A DNA stretch of 64,000 bases from Haematomicrobium sanguinis DSM 21259 (GCF_000688395.1 NZ_JIAG01000017.1:1-64000), one strand, 5' to 3'; positions 24,364 to 33,937 are shown, numbered from the stretch's first letter. Notes: generated by a model not told the origin, from the letters alone. Program-made: numbers and translations.

Positions 24364-25869
24364 TTATTGCTGTGCGCGAAATGACCAGGTCGCGCCGTCC
24401 TTGCCGTCCTCGATGGCAATGCCGAGGCTGCTCAGGCTCTCTCGAATCGCATCGGAGGTGGCCCAGTCTTTCGCTTGGCGCGCCTCTTCACGGCGTGCAA
24501 TTTCGGCGGTGACGAGGGCGTCCAGGGCGTCGGCGCTCTGGTTTCCGGCGGCGCTTGTTCCGGAGTGTTCGGGGGGTAGGCCGAGGATGTGTGTCATTGC
24601 GTGGACCGCGGCGGCGCTTTGTGCCGCTTGGCTCAGGTTGCCGTCTGCGAGCGCCTGGTTTCCGCGGGTGACCTGGTCGTGGAGGACAGCCAGCGCCTTG
24701 GGGATGTTCAGGTCATCGTCCATGGCTGCGGCGAATTCGCCTGGCGTGGCACTTAGCGGTGCGAGCGCGTACCCGGCGCCATCTGCCGTGCGCTGCATTC
24801 CGTACTCGGCGAGATCATCCTCGTTGACTGTCTTGAGGGCACGGTTCAAGAACCCGTCGATGCGCTCGACCGCGGCTTTGGCTTCTGCCAACGATTCCGG
24901 GTTGTAGTCCAGCACGGAGCGGTAGTGTGCTTGGCCCAGGTAGTAGCGCACCACGCGCGGACTGGCTTGAGCGAGCATCTCTGCCGGAGAAATCACGTTG
25001 CCCACCGATTTGGACATCTTTTCGCCCTGATAGGTGACCATGCCGTTGTGCATCCAAAAGTTCGCAAAGTCCTGACCGGCGGCTTGAGATTGCGCCATTT
25101 CGTTTTCGTGGTGCGGGAAGCGCAGGTCGAGGCCGCCGCCATGAATATCGAAGGCTGTGCCAAGGTATTTCGCTGCCATTGCCGAGCATTCCAGGTGCCA
25201 ACCGGGGCGCCCCCTCCCCCACGGCGAATCCCAGGCGGCGCTTTCCGGGTCTTCGCTCTTGTGCCCCTTCCACAGGGCGAAGTCCCGTTCGTCGCGTTTG
25301 CCGCGTGGGTCGGCGTCGGTGGCAGCTTGCATCTCGGTCACGTTTTGGTTGGTGAGGCTCCCGTACTTCCCCCAAGAAAGCACGTCGAAGTACACGTCAC
25401 CGCTGCCGTCTTCGGCCGGGTAGGCGTGGCCGCGATCGATCAGGTCTTGAATGAGCCGGTGCATTTCCGGGATGTGTCCGGTAGCGCGGGGCTCATAGGT
25501 GGGGTCCTGTACCCCGAGGAGGGAGTAGTACTCGTCAAACACCTTCTCGTAGCGGTAGGCGAGCGCCCACCATGGTTCGTCCCTGATGCCTGCGGATTGT
25601 CCGGGATCAAAGTCTGGGTCGAAGGACGCTTGCGATTTCGCGAGGATCTTGTCATCGATATCGGTGACATTGCGGACCACGGTGACCCGAAAGCCTTTGT
25701 GTTGCAGCCAACGGGTGAGCTGATCGAAGACGATTGCCGAGCGCATGTGACCCACGTGCGGTTCGCCCTGCACCGTGGCGCCGCAGTAGTAGAGGCCCAC
25801 CTCGCCTTCGCGCAACGGCGCAAAGTCGCGAACCTGCCTGGTCTGAGAATCGTAGAAACGCAAAGTCAC
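24364..25869 (-). CDS. cysS: Cysteinyl-tRNA synthetase
   Basis: This class I synthetase (501 residues) charges tRNA-Cys. It shows the HIGH-type motif HVGH (about 38-41), the zinc-binding Cys in LYYCGATVQG, the WHLECSAM segment and GEKMSKSVGN. Two consecutive GTG codons could start it. The second (25869) gives the family N-terminus MTLRFYD and has TAACCT 6 bases upstream, as in other leaderless genes of this window. The length and KMSKS context fit CysS better than MshC of mycothiol synthesis. Confidence 0.93.
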   Translation of the reverse strand: MTLRFYDSQTRQVRDFAPLREGEVGLYYCGATVQGEPHVGHMRSAIVFDQLTRWLQHKGFRVTVVRNVTDIDDKILAKSQASFDPDFDPGQSAGIRDEPWWALAYRYEKVFDEYYSLLGVQDPTYEPRATGHIPEMHRLIQDLIDRGHAYPAEDGSGDVYFDVLSWGKYGSLTNQNVTEMQAATDADPRGKRDERDFALWKGHKSEDPESAAWDSPWGRGRPGWHLECSAMAAKYLGTAFDIHGGGLDLRFPHHENEMAQSQAAGQDFANFWMHNGMVTYQGEKMSKSVGNVISPAEMLAQASPRVVRYYLGQAHYRSVLDYNPESLAEAKAAVERIDGFLNRALKTVNEDDLAEYGMQRTADGAGYALAPLSATPGEFAAAMDDDLNIPKALAVLHDQVTRGNQALADGNLSQAAQSAAAVHAMTHILGLPPEHSGTSAAGNQSADALDALVTAEIARREEARQAKDWATSDAIRESLSSLGIAIEDGKDGATWSFRAQQ

Positions 25870-26028
25870 CACTTTAGGTTAGCGCGCCCGGGTGGGCCCG
25901 GGTGCGCCTGGTTGCGCCCTGTTGTGCACTGTTGTGCCTGGGCGCACGGGGCGCCCCGGGTGTATCTGGGTTGGCAGAGCGCGCGTGGGTACACCCTTGC
26001 GCGCCCCGCGCCTCATGCTCAAACCGGG

Positions 26029-26925
26029 CTAGGTGATCGGCCGACCACCGGTGACACCGATGATTTCCCCGGTAATGTAGCTGGATTCCTGGCTGGCGAG
26101 GAACACATAGGTTGGGGCCAGCTCGGCGGGCTGCCCCGGGCGCCCCAGCGGAGTGTCCTGTCCAAAGCTGGTCAGCTTTTCCATCGGTTGCCCGTAGCTG
26201 GGTTGCAACGGAGTCCAGACCGGTCCCGGAGCCACCGCGTTCACGCGGATTCCGGAGGAAGCAACCTGTTCGGCAAGTCCTTTAGTGAAGTTGGCAATGG
26301 CCGCCTTGGTCGCAGCGTAATCGAGCAACCCCTTGGACGGCTGGTATGCCTGGATCGAGGTCGAGTTAATGATCGTGGCACCCGCGGGCATTACCTTGAG
26401 CGCCGCTTGGCTGAGCATGAACGTCGCGAAGACGTTGACGGTGAACGTGGTGACCAGTTGCTCTTCGGTGAGGTCGGCAAAGTCCTCCTGGAAGATTTGC
26501 TTCCCGGCATTGTTGACCAAAATGTCCAAGCCACCGAGCTTTTCGACCGCGCTTGGCACGAGCGACTTCTGGAAACCTGGGTCGGAAAGGTCTCCCGGGA
26601 TTCCCACACCGACCTGGCCTGCGGCCTCGATCTCGGCGATGACCTTGTCGGCGTCGCTCTGCTCCTCGGGCAGGTAGCTGATCACCACGTCCGCGCCCTC
26701 TCGCGCGAAAGCAATGGCGGTGGCCGCGCCAATTCCGGAGTCGCCGCCGGTAATGAGCGCCCTGCGGCCCTCAAGCCGCCCAGTGCCGCGGTACGTGTCC
26801 TCACCGTGGTCGGCGCGCGGCTCTAGTTTGCTGTCCAGGCCGGGTTCGTCTTGGCGCTGTTCAGGAATGTCGAGGCGCGAATACTGCTGAGTTGGATCCT
26901 GCATCTCAAACTGATTGGTACTCAT
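26029..26925 (-). CDS. Short-chain dehydrogenase/reductase, general-stress type
   Basis: This NAD(P)-dependent SDR (298 residues) has an N-terminal extension of about 55 residues (QQYSRLDIP...[12 protein letters not shown]) typical of the YhdF/GsiB-associated stress group. The Rossmann motif is [10 protein letters not shown], with NNAGKQ, the catalytic Ser-Tyr-Lys set (INSTS, YAATKA) and a terminal GGRPIT. The natural substrate is unknown. A GTG three codons earlier (26934) is an alternative start. Confidence 0.85.
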   Translation of the reverse strand: MSTNQFEMQDPTQQYSRLDIPEQRQDEPGLDSKLEPRADHGEDTYRGTGRLEGRRALITGGDSGIGAATAIAFAREGADVVISYLPEEQSDADKVIAEIEAAGQVGVGIPGDLSDPGFQKSLVPSAVEKLGGLDILVNNAGKQIFQEDFADLTEEQLVTTFTVNVFATFMLSQAALKVMPAGATIINSTSIQAYQPSKGLLDYAATKAAIANFTKGLAEQVASSGIRVNAVAPGPVWTPLQPSYGQPMEKLTSFGQDTPLGRPGQPAELAPTYVFLASQESSYITGEIIGVTGGRPIT

Positions 26926-26973
26926 GGTTTCCACGCTAGTAGCGGTGAAACTCTCCGTGAACCCCCCTTGTTT

Positions 26974-27471
26974 TTAGCCCAGTTTGCCAAGAATCTCATT
27001 GAGCTGGTTGATGTCCTTTGCCGACAGGTTCTTGGTGAGTTCTCGATACGCTTCCAGTTCGGCAAGCGCCGCTCGCGTCACCACCAGTCGCCCGTGCGGA
27101 AGCAAGTGCACCTGGATGGACCGCCGATCTTCCGGGTGCGTTTTTCGCGTAATCATGTCTGCGCGCTCGAGACGGTCTAGCCGTCCGGTGAGGCCTCCAC
27201 TGGTAACCATCATTGTTTCTAGGAGATCGCGCGGCGTCAGTACATAAGGAGCGCCGGAACGATAGAGCGTTGCCAACACGTCAAACTCCCCCGGGCCAAT
27301 GCCAAAACCCCTGAATATTTCAGCCAGCAGGGTTGACACTTTTGCGTTCACCCTGAACAACTGGCCGAAAGGTTCCATGAGGGAGTAGTCATGCGCAGGA
27401 TCCTGGGCACTCCACTGTGCAACCACATCGGCCGGCGTCAGCCTAGATGTTAACGGTTCATCTGCGCTCAC
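26974..27471 (-). CDS. MarR-family transcriptional regulator
   Basis: This winged-helix regulator (165 residues) has the MarR core: FDVLATLYRSG, the recognition helix MVTSGGLTGRLDRLE and the wing HPEDRRSIQVHL. The GTG at 27471 is preferred because TATACT lies 6 bases upstream (leaderless). A longer frame from 27492 would start upstream of that -10. It is divergent from an EamA transporter, and an imperfect 12+12 bp palindrome lies between them, so it probably represses both genes. Confidence 0.88.
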   Translation of the reverse strand: MSADEPLTSRLTPADVVAQWSAQDPAHDYSLMEPFGQLFRVNAKVSTLLAEIFRGFGIGPGEFDVLATLYRSGAPYVLTPRDLLETMMVTSGGLTGRLDRLERADMITRKTHPEDRRSIQVHLLPHGRLVVTRAALAELEAYRELTKNLSAKDINQLNEILGKLG

Positions 27472-27485
27472 CCGTCGAGTATATC

Positions 27486-27513
27486 TTGACACAATCTTTC
27501 TTAGTAGTAAGAT
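27486..27513 (+). promoter_or_regulatory. Promoter of the EamA transporter gene
   Basis: TTGACA (27486-27491) and TAAGAT (27508-27513) are spaced by 16 bases on the plus strand. The -10 lies inside the palindromic operator at 27500-27526, so a bound MarR dimer would block polymerase. Confidence 0.6.
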
Positions 27514-27526
27514 ACTTATTACTAAG
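27500..27526. promoter_or_regulatory. MarR-type operator between divergent genes
   Basis: The arms CTTAGTAGTAAG and CTTATTACTAAG pair with a single mismatch across the 3-base centre ATA. Size and symmetry suit a MarR dimer. The site overlaps the plus-strand -10 and lies just upstream of the marR promoter. Confidence 0.75.
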
Positions 27527-27555
27527 CTAGATTTCTCCTCGCGAAGAAGAATGCA

Positions 27556-28506
27556 ATGATCACTCTGAGAACCGCATTAGCCCCCATGATTTGGGGAACC
27601 ACCTATGCCGTAACGATCCTCTTCCTTCCGCCCTCCACGCCATTTCTCGATGGAGCGGTGCGTGCTCTTCCCGCGGGACTGCTTCTGCTAGCAATTGCTC
27701 GTACTCTTCCTCGCGGCGCGTGGTGGTGGAAGTCGGCGGTTCTCGGGGTACTCAATATCGGCGCCTTCTTCGCGTTGCTTTTCGCAAGCGCGTACCTTCT
27801 TCCCGGCGGGATCGCCGCAATCTTCGGCGCATTGGGACCGCTTCTTGTTGCCCTCATTGCACGCGCCGTATTGCACGTAGCGCCGGCCCGCGGCACCGTG
27901 CGCCTTGGGCTCGTGAGTATCGCCGGGGTCGCGATGATCGTATCGGCGTCATCATTTCAGCTCAATGCCTGGGGGATCGCAGCGGGATTGGCGTCGGTGA
28001 CATCTATGGGTGCAGGCACAGTTCTCGCCAAAAAATGGGACACTCGAACTCAACCACAACTCGCCTTGGCTGCGTGGCAGCTGAGCTGGGGCGGGCTGTT
28101 TTTGCTCCCACTCGCATTGCTTATGGACTTTCCAGTGGAGCTGTCCGCCACAAATTGGTGGGGTTTTGCGGTGGTCGCCGTGGTTCATGGCGCACTCTCG
28201 TACTACCTGTGGATCACCGGTGTTTCATTGCTGGACACGAACACCGTAAGTTTCCTCCCCTTGCTCTCACCGATCGTCGCCGCCGGGGCAGGTTGGGCGA
28301 TTCTTAACCAATCGCTGACCGCCTGGCAGTTAGTCGGCATGGCAATCACTCTCGCGGCCACGGTACTGGCGACGATCCACGCCGGAGGCGCCAGAAACAA
28401 AGGACGTACGCGGCATCGCGGACGCGCGCTCAGTTCCGGGCTCAGACCGCACCCGGCAACCAGTGCGGGTGAGATTACGGCACGTACACCAACGCGGTCG
28501 CCATAG
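27556..28506 (+). CDS. EamA/DMT-family transporter
   Basis: This 316-residue membrane protein has ten predicted helices in two EamA repeats (first about 8-130, second about 145-272). A polar, Arg-rich tail of about 40 residues follows. Members export metabolites such as amino acids; the substrate here is unknown. Its promoter overlaps a palindrome next to marR. The 3' end overlaps the 3' end of ispF on the other strand by 32 bases, and the unusual tail may result from read-through into that region. Confidence 0.85.
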   Translation: MITLRTALAPMIWGTTYAVTILFLPPSTPFLDGAVRALPAGLLLLAIARTLPRGAWWWKSAVLGVLNIGAFFALLFASAYLLPGGIAAIFGALGPLLVALIARAVLHVAPARGTVRLGLVSIAGVAMIVSASSFQLNAWGIAAGLASVTSMGAGTVLAKKWDTRTQPQLALAAWQLSWGGLFLLPLALLMDFPVELSATNWWGFAVVAVVHGALSYYLWITGVSLLDTNTVSFLPLLSPIVAAGAGWAILNQSLTAWQLVGMAITLAATVLATIHAGGARNKGRTRHRGRALSSGLRPHPATSAGEITARTPTRSP

Positions 28507-28960
28507 CAGCCAGGCCCTCGCCCGCGCCGGTGAACCCGAGTCCATCCGAGGAGGTCGCCGCGACCGACACCGGGTAATCGATCGCCTCGGTCAGCGCTAC
28601 TTCGGCTTCGTTGCGACGCCCGTCGAAGCGAGGCCGATTGCCAATCAGTTGCACGGCAATATTGCCGATCTCAAAGCCCTCTTCCAGCACCATGCGGGCG
28701 GCTTCCTGCAGAATCGTCAGCCCAGACGCCCCGGCCATCTCCGGCCGATCCACCCCAAACACCGATCCCAAATCACCCAGCCCCGCTGCCGAGAGCAACG
28801 CATCGGCGGCGGCGTGGCACACCACGTCCCCATCGGAGTGACCGTCCAGGCCGGGCCCGTCATCCCATTTCAGCCCGGCCACCCACAGTTCGCGCTGCGG
28901 GTCGGTTGAAAACTTGTGGATGTCCACTCCGATACCCGTGCGGTACAAGTTCTTACTCAT
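28475..28960 (-). CDS. ispF: 2-C-methyl-D-erythritol 2,4-cyclodiphosphate synthase
   Basis: IspF (161 residues) forms the cyclic diphosphate of the MEP isoprenoid pathway. The metal ligands are in GVDIHKF (about 9-15) and the conserved [16 protein letters not shown] segment follows at about 41-56. Its ATG overlaps the ispD stop by 4 bases, so the two consecutive pathway enzymes are coupled. Confidence 0.95.
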   Translation of the reverse strand: MSKNLYRTGIGVDIHKFSTDPQRELWVAGLKWDDGPGLDGHSDGDVVCHAAADALLSAAGLGDLGSVFGVDRPEMAGASGLTILQEAARMVLEEGFEIGNIAVQLIGNRPRFDGRRNEAEVALTEAIDYPVSVAATSSDGLGFTGAGEGLAAMATALVYVP

Positions 28961-29670
28961 GCATTTTCCTCCCCGTGGGCCAAGGCCGCTTCAGCAACCA
29001 TGAGGTCCATGGGTGCCGTAATTTTGAATGCTAACGGATCACCGGCCACCACCACGACCGGCTCGCCCAGCCGTTCCGCCGCCGCGGCATCATCGGTGAC
29101 GCTAACGCCCTCGCGCGAGACCAGTTCGTGCGCGCGGCGCAACACGTCCAGCGCAAAACCTTGCGGTGTCTGCACGGCTCGCAAATTCGCGCGATTCAAG
29201 GTCGACTCGACTCTTTCTACTCCGCCGCGGCTGCTGACCGATTTGATGGTATCGACAACCGGAACGGCCGGAATGACGGCACCGGCCCCCTCCTCGAGCG
29301 CGGCGCACACCCGCGAAAACACCGCCGCGGGTGTGAGCGCCCGGGCGGCGTCATGAATCAGAACGTGGGTCACGGAATCGTCCAGCGTGCCGAGCGCATT
29401 GCGCACCGAGTCCGCGCGCTCGCCTCCACCGTCCACCGCCTGAATTACGACGCCGGATGGTTGCCTTTGCGCGCACATCGACCGCAAAATTGCCTCCCCT
29501 GGGGGGACGGCGATAACAATCTGCATGAAAGAGGGCATGTTCTCTGACTCCAAGGAGTCGAGAACATGCCCTAAAATTTCACGTCCGCCCACGTTAACCT
29601 GGGCTTTCGGAATGCCAGCGCCTAGACGTTGCCCCAACCCTGCGGCAACAACAATAAGGGCTAGATTCAT
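28957..29670 (-). CDS. ispD: 2-C-methyl-D-erythritol 4-phosphate cytidylyltransferase
   Basis: IspD (237 residues) couples CTP to MEP. It begins with the nucleotide-binding loop [16 protein letters not shown] (about 9-24). Further family segments are HDAARALT and [12 protein letters not shown]. It is the middle gene of carD-ispD-ispF, an order common in actinobacteria, and starts 18 bases after the carD stop. Confidence 0.95.
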   Translation of the reverse strand: MNLALIVVAAGLGQRLGAGIPKAQVNVGGREILGHVLDSLESENMPSFMQIVIAVPPGEAILRSMCAQRQPSGVVIQAVDGGGERADSVRNALGTLDDSVTHVLIHDAARALTPAAVFSRVCAALEEGAGAVIPAVPVVDTIKSVSSRGGVERVESTLNRANLRAVQTPQGFALDVLRRAHELVSREGVSVTDDAAAAERLGEPVVVVAGDPLAFKITAPMDLMVAEAALAHGEENA

Positions 29671-29688
29671 CAGAGGCTGTGGACAGTG

Positions 29689-30171
29689 TTAGCTGGCCAA
29701 AACCTCGTCAAGAACGCTTTCAGCCTTTTCCTCATCCGTCTTCTTTGCCAAGGCAAGTTCGGAGATCAGGATCTGACGAGCGCGAGCGAGCATACGCTTT
29801 TCACCCGCAGACAGCCCACGGCCGTGATCGCGGCGCCACAGGTCGCGAACAACCTCGGCAACCTTAATGACATCTCCGGATGCGATTTTCTCGCCATTTG
29901 CCTTGTAACGACGGGACCAGTTAGTTGGCTCTTCAGCGAACTCGGCACGCAACACGTCAAAAACATGCTCCAGGCCTTCTTTTCCTACGACGTCACGCAC
30001 ACCGACCAGATCGACATTTTCCGCTGGAACTTCGATGGTGAGATCATCCCGCTCGACCCGCAACTTGAGGTACATTTTCTCTTCGCCGCGAATGGTGCGC
30101 ATCTTGATTTCCTCAATCTTCGCTGCACCGTGATGTGGATAAACTACTGTTTCGCCAACTTCAAAAACCAT
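29689..30171 (-). CDS. carD: CarD-family RNA polymerase-binding transcription regulator
   Basis: CarD (160 residues) binds the RNA polymerase beta subunit and stabilises open complexes, notably at rRNA promoters. The N-terminal RID-type domain starts [17 protein letters not shown]. The C-terminal DNA-binding helices include [12 protein letters not shown] and [10 protein letters not shown]. The ATG at 30171 has GGGGA 9 bases upstream and gives the conserved N-terminus; a longer frame to 30207 adds 12 unrelated residues. Confidence 0.95.
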   Translation of the reverse strand: MVFEVGETVVYPHHGAAKIEEIKMRTIRGEEKMYLKLRVERDDLTIEVPAENVDLVGVRDVVGKEGLEHVFDVLRAEFAEEPTNWSRRYKANGEKIASGDVIKVAEVVRDLWRRDHGRGLSAGEKRMLARARQILISELALAKKTDEEKAESVLDEVLAS

Positions 30172-30399
30172 GTGGAGTTTCCCCTTTCCCGCAGACAATC
30201 TTATCACGATTTAGACACGCCGAAGGCACGTTTCAGCTTGTCAAAGCGCGGAAAACGGCAGGACGTGACTACAATTTGCCATTGACTTTTGCCCAGAATG
30301 ATGCCACGTGTCACGCGCTCGGGTAGCAAGGCGTTAGGGTTAAGCGTAGAAACAATACTGGTTCGGGGTGCGCCCCGAGAATATCGGGAGTCATCCACG

Positions 30400-30978
30400 G
30401 TGAGCCGTTCATCCACTCGCAAGATTTTGACCGTGTCCGCCCTGTCCCTGGCGCTCTTGGGGGCCGCCACGGGGTGTAGCGGCATTAACGAGCAAGCAAC
30501 CGAAAAGGTCTATTCCGCCTCCGACGGCGTCAGCGCCAACATCAACGACATGCAGCTGCGCAACATCATGATCATCTCCAGCGACAAGGGCGAGCCCGGA
30601 CGCATGATCGGCACGGTGCTCAACCCCTCATCCTCAACCGGCAGCATTGACTTTCAGTTGAGTGGAGAAAGCATCTCCTTCCCGATTGCAGCGGAAGCGG
30701 AGGTTCGCCTGGAAGACGCCGAGCCGCCTCAGATTTTCCCGAGTGTTCCCGAGATTCCCGGTGCCACGCTGTACATGCCGGTGACTGTGAAACTTGGCTC
30801 GGACTCGGTGGAGCAGAAGCTGTACATCCCGATCCTGGACGGCACCCTGCCCGAGTACCGCCCATACGTGCCGACTGCTGTGCCAACCGCGCCCAACGGA
30901 ACCGAAGAGAGCGGCGCGCCGACCGAAGAAGAGCTCGTCACCGAAGCCCCCTCACCTTCCCCCACAACCACCCCATAA
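30400..30978 (+). CDS. Putative lipoprotein of unknown function
   Basis: The 192-residue product has a signal peptide ending in a lipobox-like LLGAATGC, so it is probably anchored to the outer face of the membrane. The mature part (about 140 residues) looks mostly beta and has no motif I recognise; the last 30 residues are Pro/Thr/Glu-rich. The GTG at 30400 follows GGGAG and sits just before the signal peptide. The longer frame from 30289 puts 37 odd residues before it. It is divergent from carD. A perfect 58-bp palindrome followed by TTTTTT lies 19 bases after the stop. Confidence 0.72.
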   Translation: MSRSSTRKILTVSALSLALLGAATGCSGINEQATEKVYSASDGVSANINDMQLRNIMIISSDKGEPGRMIGTVLNPSSSTGSIDFQLSGESISFPIAAEAEVRLEDAEPPQIFPSVPEIPGATLYMPVTVKLGSDSVEQKLYIPILDGTLPEYRPYVPTAVPTAPNGTEESGAPTEEELVTEAPSPSPTTTP

Positions 30979-30997
30979 CGCCGCAACGCCGTTTTTC

Positions 30998-31055
30998 TTG
31001 TCGCAGATTAACGAAATAGGCCGGAATTCCGGCCTATTTCGTTAATCTGCGACAA
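30998..31055. repeat. Perfect 58-bp palindrome, family B, copy 1 (terminator)
   Basis: Positions 30998-31026 are the exact reverse complement of 31027-31055, centred on GAATTC. It lies between the convergent lipoprotein and regX3 genes. On the plus strand it is followed by CTTTTTT, so it should be a strong intrinsic terminator for the lipoprotein gene. A related 54-bp palindrome lies at 34858-34911. Confidence 0.95.
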
Positions 31056-31066
31056 CTTTTTTGGGG

Positions 31067-31747
31067 TTACGGCTCGAACTTGTAGCCGAGGCCACGCACC
31101 GTGACGAGGTACTTCGGGTTGGACGGGTCCGGTTCCAATTTGGAGCGCAACCGCTTGACGTGCACATCCAAGGTCTTGGTATCCCCCACGTAATCCGAGC
31201 CCCACACACGGTCGATCAACTGTCCACGGGTCAGCACCCGGCCAGAGTTGCGAAGCAACATTTCCAGCAGCTCGAACTCCTTGAGCGGCAGCGACACCTG
31301 CTCGCCGTTGACCGAGACGACGTGCCGCTCGATGTCCATGCGCACCGGCCCCGCCTGGACCGTCATCGAAACGAGTTCTTCCGGCTCGCCCTGCCTGCGC
31401 AACACCGCTCGGATGCGTGCCACAAGCTCCCGAGACGAGTACGGTTTGGTCACGTAGTCGTCGGCGCCGAGTTCGAGCCCCACGACCTTATCGATCTCGG
31501 AATCCTTGGCCGTCAACATGATGACCGGGACCGAGGAGCGCACCCGAAGCTGTCGGCACACTTCGGTGCCGGACTGGCCGGGAAGTTGAAGGTCTAGCAA
31601 CACCAGATCCGCGCCCGCCCGATCGAACTCGGTGATCGCATCCAGGCCGTTGTCCACAACTTGTACTTCAAATCCTTCTTTAGCCAAAAGGTAGGAGATC
31701 GGGTCGCTGAAGGACTCCTCGTCCTCCACAATCAGAATTCGACTCAC
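31067..31747 (-). CDS. regX3: Two-component response regulator RegX3
   Basis: This OmpR/PhoB-class regulator (226 residues) has a receiver domain with phospho-acceptor Asp52 (LLDLQLPG), Thr in IMLTAKD and Lys in YVTKPY. It ends in a winged helix (KTLDVHVKRLRSKLE, VRGLGYKFEP). Paired with SenX3, it controls phosphate-starvation genes. The GTG start at 31747 follows the senX3 stop by 13 bases; the longer frame to 31843 lies inside senX3 and is unrelated. Confidence 0.93.
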   Translation of the reverse strand: MSRILIVEDEESFSDPISYLLAKEGFEVQVVDNGLDAITEFDRAGADLVLLDLQLPGQSGTEVCRQLRVRSSVPVIMLTAKDSEIDKVVGLELGADDYVTKPYSSRELVARIRAVLRRQGEPEELVSMTVQAGPVRMDIERHVVSVNGEQVSLPLKEFELLEMLLRNSGRVLTRGQLIDRVWGSDYVGDTKTLDVHVKRLRSKLEPDPSNPKYLVTVRGLGYKFEP

Positions 31748-31760
31748 GCTACTGGTGTTC

Positions 31761-33026
31761 CTAACTGTTCTTTTCCGCGCGTGAGGTTGCACGCGCTTCG
31801 GAGAGCGAGCTCGCCGTGGGGGTTTCGCCCAGTGTAGCGGCACCCACGGTGCCTTCCGCTGGTTGGTGGGTATCGCCGTCGTTCATCATGGAGGGCGAAT
31901 CTTCGGTGTCAATCAAGGGCAACCGCACCGTGAAGGTGGAGCCGCGGCCAAGCTGCGACCAGACGCTGACGTCGCCGCCGTGATTGGAGATGACGTGCTT
32001 GACGATGGAGAGCCCAAGGCCGGTGCCGCCGGTTTGGCGCGAGCGGGCGGCGTCAATGCGGTAGAAGCGCTCGAAGATGCGCTCCTGGTCCTCCGGCGAG
32101 ATTCCGGGGCCCTGGTCGGTGACCGAGACGCGTGCGACCCCGTCTTTGGCGGAGAGGCCCACGCCCACGGTGGCGCCGTCCGGCGAGTAGCGGATCGCGT
32201 TGTCGATGAGGTTGCGGAAGGCGGTCATCAAGAGGTCGCGGTCGCCGTAGATGGGTTCGGGGACCGTGCCGCCAACCCGGATGCTCATGTTTTTGCTTTC
32301 GGCGGTGAGCTTGTTGCGGTCCACTGCTTCGGCAATGACGCCATCGAGGTTGATCGGGCCGCCGCCGCGCATCACGTCGCTGCCCTGGAGACGCGAGAGC
32401 TCGATGATGTCTTGGACAAGTGCGGCCAAGCGGATCGCTTCCTTGTTCATGCGGGTAGCGAAACGGCGGACAGCTTCCTCGTCTTCGGCGGCGTCATCGA
32501 GGGCTTCGGCGAGCAGGGAGATCGCGCCGACCGGGGTTTTGAGCTCGTGGGAGACGTTGGCGACAAAGTCGTTGCGCATCGCTTCGGTGCGGACCATGTC
32601 GGTGCGGTCATCGGCCAAGAGCAGGATGTATTCCTCGCTAATCGCGGCGACGCGCACATTCAGGATGATGGTGCCCTGGCCGAGCGGGCCGCGCGGGAGT
32701 TCCAGGGTTTTTTCTTCGATGACGCTGTCACGGCGGACCTTGGCAATCAGATCGAGGAGCTCTTGGTGGAGGATGGTATGGCCGCGAACCAGCCCGAAAG
32801 CGTAGGCGGCGGGGCTTGCTTTGACGACGCCGTCAATGGTGTCCACGACGATGTACGCCTTGCCCACAACCGAGAGGACTTCGGCGGCGCCGTCCGGCAG
32901 GCCCGGTTCATCCACGTCGATCTCGTCATCGCGGCGGCGCTCCGAATAACGGAATGCGAGCACCCCGCCGACCCCCACCAAGAGGCCGAAAACGGCCGCG
33001 ATGATTGAGGCCCAAAACAAATCCAC
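31761..33026 (-). CDS. senX3: Sensor histidine kinase SenX3
   Basis: This membrane kinase (421 residues) has an N-terminal helix (about 5-25), a PAS-like region and a dimerisation/phosphorylation helix with His160 (VANVSHELKTP). The ATPase domain shows the N box (NLIDNAIRYSP), G1 (DQGPGIS) and G2 (GTGLGLSIVKH). The C-terminal 45 residues are a polar tail. Its phosphate signal is thought to reach it through PhoU and the Pst transporter; phoU is divergent next to it. Confidence 0.94.
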   Translation of the reverse strand: MDLFWASIIAAVFGLLVGVGGVLAFRYSERRRDDEIDVDEPGLPDGAAEVLSVVGKAYIVVDTIDGVVKASPAAYAFGLVRGHTILHQELLDLIAKVRRDSVIEEKTLELPRGPLGQGTIILNVRVAAISEEYILLLADDRTDMVRTEAMRNDFVANVSHELKTPVGAISLLAEALDDAAEDEEAVRRFATRMNKEAIRLAALVQDIIELSRLQGSDVMRGGGPINLDGVIAEAVDRNKLTAESKNMSIRVGGTVPEPIYGDRDLLMTAFRNLIDNAIRYSPDGATVGVGLSAKDGVARVSVTDQGPGISPEDQERIFERFYRIDAARSRQTGGTGLGLSIVKHVISNHGGDVSVWSQLGRGSTFTVRLPLIDTEDSPSMMNDGDTHQPAEGTVGAATLGETPTASSLSEARATSRAEKNS

Positions 33027-33086
33027 CTATCTAGCGTAAACGGGCTGACAAGGGTTTTTGCACGGTCTGTGAGACTTATGCTCGCG

Positions 33087-33130
33087 GTTCAACTAACGTT
33101 TACCTAAAGGGACTCAAGAGTTCACGAGAG
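33087..33130 (+). promoter_or_regulatory. PHO-box-like direct repeat array between senX3 and phoU
   Basis: Four units of exactly 11 bases follow each other: GTTCAACTAAC, GTTTACCTAAA, GGGACTCAAGA and GTTCACGAGAG. Units 1, 2 and 4 match the GTTCACC-type core of actinobacterial PHO boxes; unit 3 is degenerate. The array lies in the 248-base gap between senX3-regX3 and phoU and is a likely site for RegX3 or PhoP. Confidence 0.65.
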
Positions 33131-33207
33131 ACTGACACTCTTCAACATGAACTGTGGGTTGGTGCCTGAGTCGATTAGGCGCTGGCGTTGTTGCGCGGCA
33201 TTCATCG

Positions 33208-33235
33208 TTGACCCAAGTATCGAGAACTGTACTGA
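33208..33235 (+). promoter_or_regulatory. Candidate phoU promoter
   Basis: TTGACC (33208-33213) and TACTGA (33230-33235) are 16 bases apart. This is 40 bases before the phoU ATG, which has AAAGGA as ribosome site. Confidence 0.45.
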
Positions 33236-33274
33236 GAACCACTGTGTCAATCAGCACTGTGAAAGGACGGCGCA

Positions 33275-33937
33275 ATGCGCAAGGTGTTTCAAGCCGAGCT
33301 CGCTCAGATCGGCGACGAACTGACCGAGATTTCATCCCTGGTTTCCCAGGCGATTGTCAACGCCACAAACGCGCTGGAAACTGCCGATACCGAGTTGGCT
33401 CAAGAGGTCATCGCCAATGACGCGCGGATCGACTTCCTGCAAAACGATCTCGACGAGCGTGCAATCGACGTGCTGGCATTGCAGGGGCCGGTTGCCAGCG
33501 ATTTGCGCATGATTGTGGGGGCGCTGCGCATGAGCGCCTCGCTGGAGCGCATGGGCGATCTTGCCCGTCACGTCGCGCAAATTACCCGGTTGCGTTACCC
33601 GGACCACGCCCTGCCGGAGGCTGTTCGACCTACCTTTGCCGAAATGGCGCAACTGGATATTGAGATCGCGAAGAAGGTCACCGAGCTACTGGAAACTCGG
33701 GATCTCAAGTTGGCCCAGGACATCCAGAAGGCGAATTCGCGGATCGACGAATTGCACGCGAGCGTGTTCACCACGATTGCCGCGCCGGACTGGGATGCGC
33801 CGGCACCCACTACCGTCGATGTCACGCTGGCGAGCCGGTACTTTGAGCGTTTTGCGGATCACGGCGTGTCCGTTTCCCGCAAGGTGACGTATTTGGTCAC
33901 TGGCGAATGGGATCCGAGCTTTGAGGGGCTCGGCTAA
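33275..33937 (+). CDS. phoU: Phosphate transport system regulator PhoU
   Basis: PhoU (220 residues) is all-helical with two three-helix repeats (about 1-110 and 115-215). Family features are the start MRKVFQAELAQIGDEL, the EVIANDARID segment and RYFERFADHGVSV near the end. It links Pst transport activity to the SenX3 kinase. It is divergent from senX3 and shares its PHO-box-like region. No pst genes are in the window. Confidence 0.93.
   Translation: MRKVFQAELAQIGDELTEISSLVSQAIVNATNALETADTELAQEVIANDARIDFLQNDLDERAIDVLALQGPVASDLRMIVGALRMSASLERMGDLARHVAQITRLRYPDHALPEAVRPTFAEMAQLDIEIAKKVTELLETRDLKLAQDIQKANSRIDELHASVFTTIAAPDWDAPAPTTVDVTLASRYFERFADHGVSVSRKVTYLVTGEWDPSFEGLG

Noticed and set aside
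23213-24907. 564-codon plus-strand frame across rlmB and the end of cysS
   Set aside because: It is antisense to two clear housekeeping genes, with no conserved domain.
25873-26028. Short GC-rich stretch with imperfect GTTGTGC/GTTGCGC repeats between cysS and the SDR
   Set aside because: The repeats are few and inexact, with no palindrome, RNA or gene signal.
24925-26826. 633-codon plus-strand frame opposite cysS and the SDR
   Set aside because: It is antisense to two recognisable enzymes and crosses the gap between them without a plausible start signal.
31863-33008. 381-codon plus-strand frame opposite senX3
   Set aside because: The histidine kinase on the minus strand has all H, N and G boxes; the antisense frame has none of any family.
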